The position numbers and the translations under genes are program-made. From the NCBI RefSeq assembly GCF_024518675.1, contig NZ_JANIGL010000002.1, forward strand, positions 186,001 to 250,000: DNA of 64,000 nucleotides, in the 5' to 3' direction. Positions 62,684 to 64,000 of this stretch are shown here, piece after piece. The notes under the pieces were generated by a model. It made no database searches and was not told where the DNA came from. It saw only the letters and a list, made by a program, of their open reading frames with translations. Origin of the DNA: Pseudoalteromonas shioyasakiensis (lineage in GTDB: Bacteria > Pseudomonadota > Gammaproteobacteria > Enterobacterales > Alteromonadaceae). Each line of letters starts with the position of its first letter. The stretch's first letter is position 1.

Positions 62684-63607
62684 GTGCACATTTTTTCAAT
62701 TATCTTTCCGCTGATATTTATTGTTGCCCTTGGTTACAGCTGCTGTAAATTAAAATTTTTTCAACAACAACACATTGCAGGACTCAGCAAGTTTACTTTT
62801 TATATCAGTTTACCTGCTTTTCTATTGCTTAATATGTCACGTATTGATCTGCAGCAAAGCATTAGCTTATCTGCATTTCTTAGCTTTTACATCCCGGTAT
62901 TATTGGTGTTTGTCTGTGGCATTGTTATCGATCGCTTTTATTTAGCAAAGCAAAAAAATTACCAAGAACACAGCGTATTTGGCTTAGCATCAAGTTACTC
63001 AAATATGGTGCTGGTAGGTATACCTATTGTTATTGCCTCATTAGGTAAAGACATGATAGCCATCGCGTTTATGATCATTACTTTTCACAGTACCTTATTA
63101 TTTGCTTTAACCTATCTGATCGGTGCAAAAGGCAGTGAGCACGCATTTTCATGGCCGACATTTATTAAAAGCATGGTGTTAAACCCGATAGTGTTAAGTA
63201 TTGGCTGTGGGCTTTTATTAAACGTAAGCGGGATTCACTTATTTGATAATATAGCCAATAGTTTAGAGTTATTAGCAACGCCAGCGATTGCCTGCGCATT
63301 ATTTGTACTGGGCGCAAACTTAGCATTTTACAAAATCGCGGCTAACTGGCAGCCCGCTTTAATTGCGTCATTAATGAAGATTCTTGTACTTCCTGCTGGG
63401 GTATTTTTAATCGGCAGCTATGCATTTTCACTCGATAGAGAGATTTTAAATGTGTTGGTACTGTTAAGTGCCTCTCCCGTCGGGGTAAACGCCTACCTCA
63501 TTGCTAGCCAAATTGGTAAGCATCAAGTTACACTGGCTGGTGCCGTGGTGCTTTCAACCGTGCTGAGTGTGGTAAGCTTTAGCTTTTGGTTATCGGTGCT
63601 TTTGTAA
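62684..63607 (+). CDS. AEC (auxin efflux carrier) family transporter
   Basis: This 307-aa protein has about ten TM helices in two five-helix halves, as in the AEC/bile-acid-like fold. Visible blocks are KFTFYISLPAFLLLNMSRID near residue 36, GLASSYSNMVLVGIPIV near 103 and the C-terminal SASPVGVNAYLIASQIG near 265. The substrate may be a dicarboxylate or other organic acid. The start is a GTG at 62684 with AAGG upstream. It is convergent with the SDR gene, two bases apart. Confidence 0.9.
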   Translation: MHIFSIIFPLIFIVALGYSCCKLKFFQQQHIAGLSKFTFYISLPAFLLLNMSRIDLQQSISLSAFLSFYIPVLLVFVCGIVIDRFYLAKQKNYQEHSVFGLASSYSNMVLVGIPIVIASLGKDMIAIAFMIITFHSTLLFALTYLIGAKGSEHAFSWPTFIKSMVLNPIVLSIGCGLLLNVSGIHLFDNIANSLELLATPAIACALFVLGANLAFYKIAANWQPALIASLMKILVLPAGVFLIGSYAFSLDREILNVLVLLSASPVGVNAYLIASQIGKHQVTLAGAVVLSTVLSVVSFSFWLSVLL

Positions 63608-63609
63608 GT

Positions 63610-64000
63610 TTAAAGCCCGCCTGCAACATCAATAAAACTTCCGGTAGTAAAAGAGGCTTGCTCAGACCCTAAAAAGTAAATTGCAGCGGCCACTTCTTCA
63701 GGCTCTCCGCCGCGTCCTAAAGGGAGCTTTTGCTTGAGCCTATCGACTCGTTCAGCTTCACCACCATCACGATGCATACCGGTATATATAAGCCCTGGCC
63801 TAACACCGTTCACACGAATATTTTGCTGCGCTACTTCTTTGGCAAGGCCAATAGTTAAAGTATCCAGCGCACCTTTAGACGCGGCATAGTCGATATATTC
63901 ATTAGCTGACCCTGTTTTTGCTGCACCCGACGACACATTAACGATACTACCACCGTTATGCATACGTTTTATCGCCTCTTTACAGCACAAAAATGCACTG
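63610..64000 (-). CDS. Short-chain dehydrogenase/reductase, C-terminal part
   Basis: The frame stays open to the window edge, so the N-terminal half with the NAD(P) site lies outside. Visible are the catalytic Ser in SIVNVSSGAA, the YAASK motif (Tyr and Lys of the triad) and the C-terminal RVNGVRPGLIYTGMHRDGG and FITGSFIDVAGG-like (FTTGSFIDVAGGL) segments. It resembles YgfF-type glucose/ribitol dehydrogenase relatives. The substrate is unknown. The hinge before the Ser is shorter than in many homologues. Confidence 0.9.
   Translation of the reverse strand, partial: SAFLCCKEAIKRMHNGGSIVNVSSGAAKTGSANEYIDYAASKGALDTLTIGLAKEVAQQNIRVNGVRPGLIYTGMHRDGGEAERVDRLKQKLPLGRGGEPEEVAAAIYFLGSEQASFTTGSFIDVAGGL

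Overview
This window is a chromosomal segment of a low-GC, AT-rich gammaproteobacterium, most likely of the order Alteromonadales and close to Pseudoalteromonas. The inference rests on gene content and order. It combines E. coli-like neighbourhoods (hemA-prfA-prmC-sirB2-sirB1-kdsA, lolB/ispE/prs, a Met-Leu-Gln tRNA cluster next to ubiF and miaB-ybeZ-ybeY-corC-lnt, aroC-prmB-smrB-epmC-yfcL) with SMC instead of MukB, HD-GYP signalling and many small marine-type membrane proteins. No database search was possible, so the genus is an inference.

Layout. 1-1063: the end of a tRNA-Ala, then six identical tRNA-Glu(UUC) genes, four of them in a 157-bp tandem repeat. 1266-6242: a tight three-gene signalling operon (receiver-TPR protein lacking its phospho-acceptor Asp, periplasmic solute-binding protein, hybrid histidine kinase). 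6250-15086, minus strand: msrB, three small membrane proteins, ligA, zipA, smc and a SpoU-type rRNA methyltransferase. 15262-17689: yjgN-like gene, an M48 metalloprotease and a small membrane protein, all overlapping. 17756-20594: speB-speA, arginine to putrescine. 20836-24663: a lipoprotein, a GNAT, a sulfotransferase-like protein and a chemoreceptor. 24941-28753: cysZ, rlmM, ygdD, a hydrolase and gcvA. 28872-37177, minus strand: a long run from hemA to kdsA with an HD-GYP regulator and a DUF819 protein inserted. 37240-42268, plus strand: lolB, ispE, prs, rplY, pth, ychF.

42479-43928 is a stable-RNA operon with a GC-rich discriminator promoter, two tRNA-Met, four tRNA-Leu(UAG), four tRNA-Gln(UUG) and two related broken tRNA-Leu copies. 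It is followed by a 10-copy heptanucleotide repeat, a ubiF-like gene on the minus strand, and miaB-ybeZ-ybeY-corC-lnt on the plus strand. The lnt stop codon lies inside a second 10-copy heptanucleotide repeat of a different sequence. 51179-54808 is a mildly accessory stretch (REP-like element, RelE/StbD toxin-antitoxin pair, DUF6429, RDD protein, enoyl-CoA hydratase-like, NAD(P)-binding protein). 54863-64000 carries an AbgT transporter, yfcL, an ATP-NAD kinase-like gene, epmC, DUF4112, a GST, aroC, prmB, smrB, an AEC transporter and the 3' part of an SDR gene.

Most of the window is core housekeeping: translation (tRNAs, prfA, prmB, prmC, rplY, pth, miaB, ybeY, rlmM, epmC, smrB, ychF), envelope and lipoprotein biogenesis (lolB, lnt, kdsA, zipA), DNA maintenance (ligA, smc) and small-molecule pathways (ispE, prs, aroC, hemA, speAB). 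I saw no prophage, insertion sequence, CRISPR array or clear defence island. The most unusual items are the two matched heptamer arrays, the paired tRNA-Leu relics, the pseudo-receiver signalling operon and several unexplained intercistronic hairpins.
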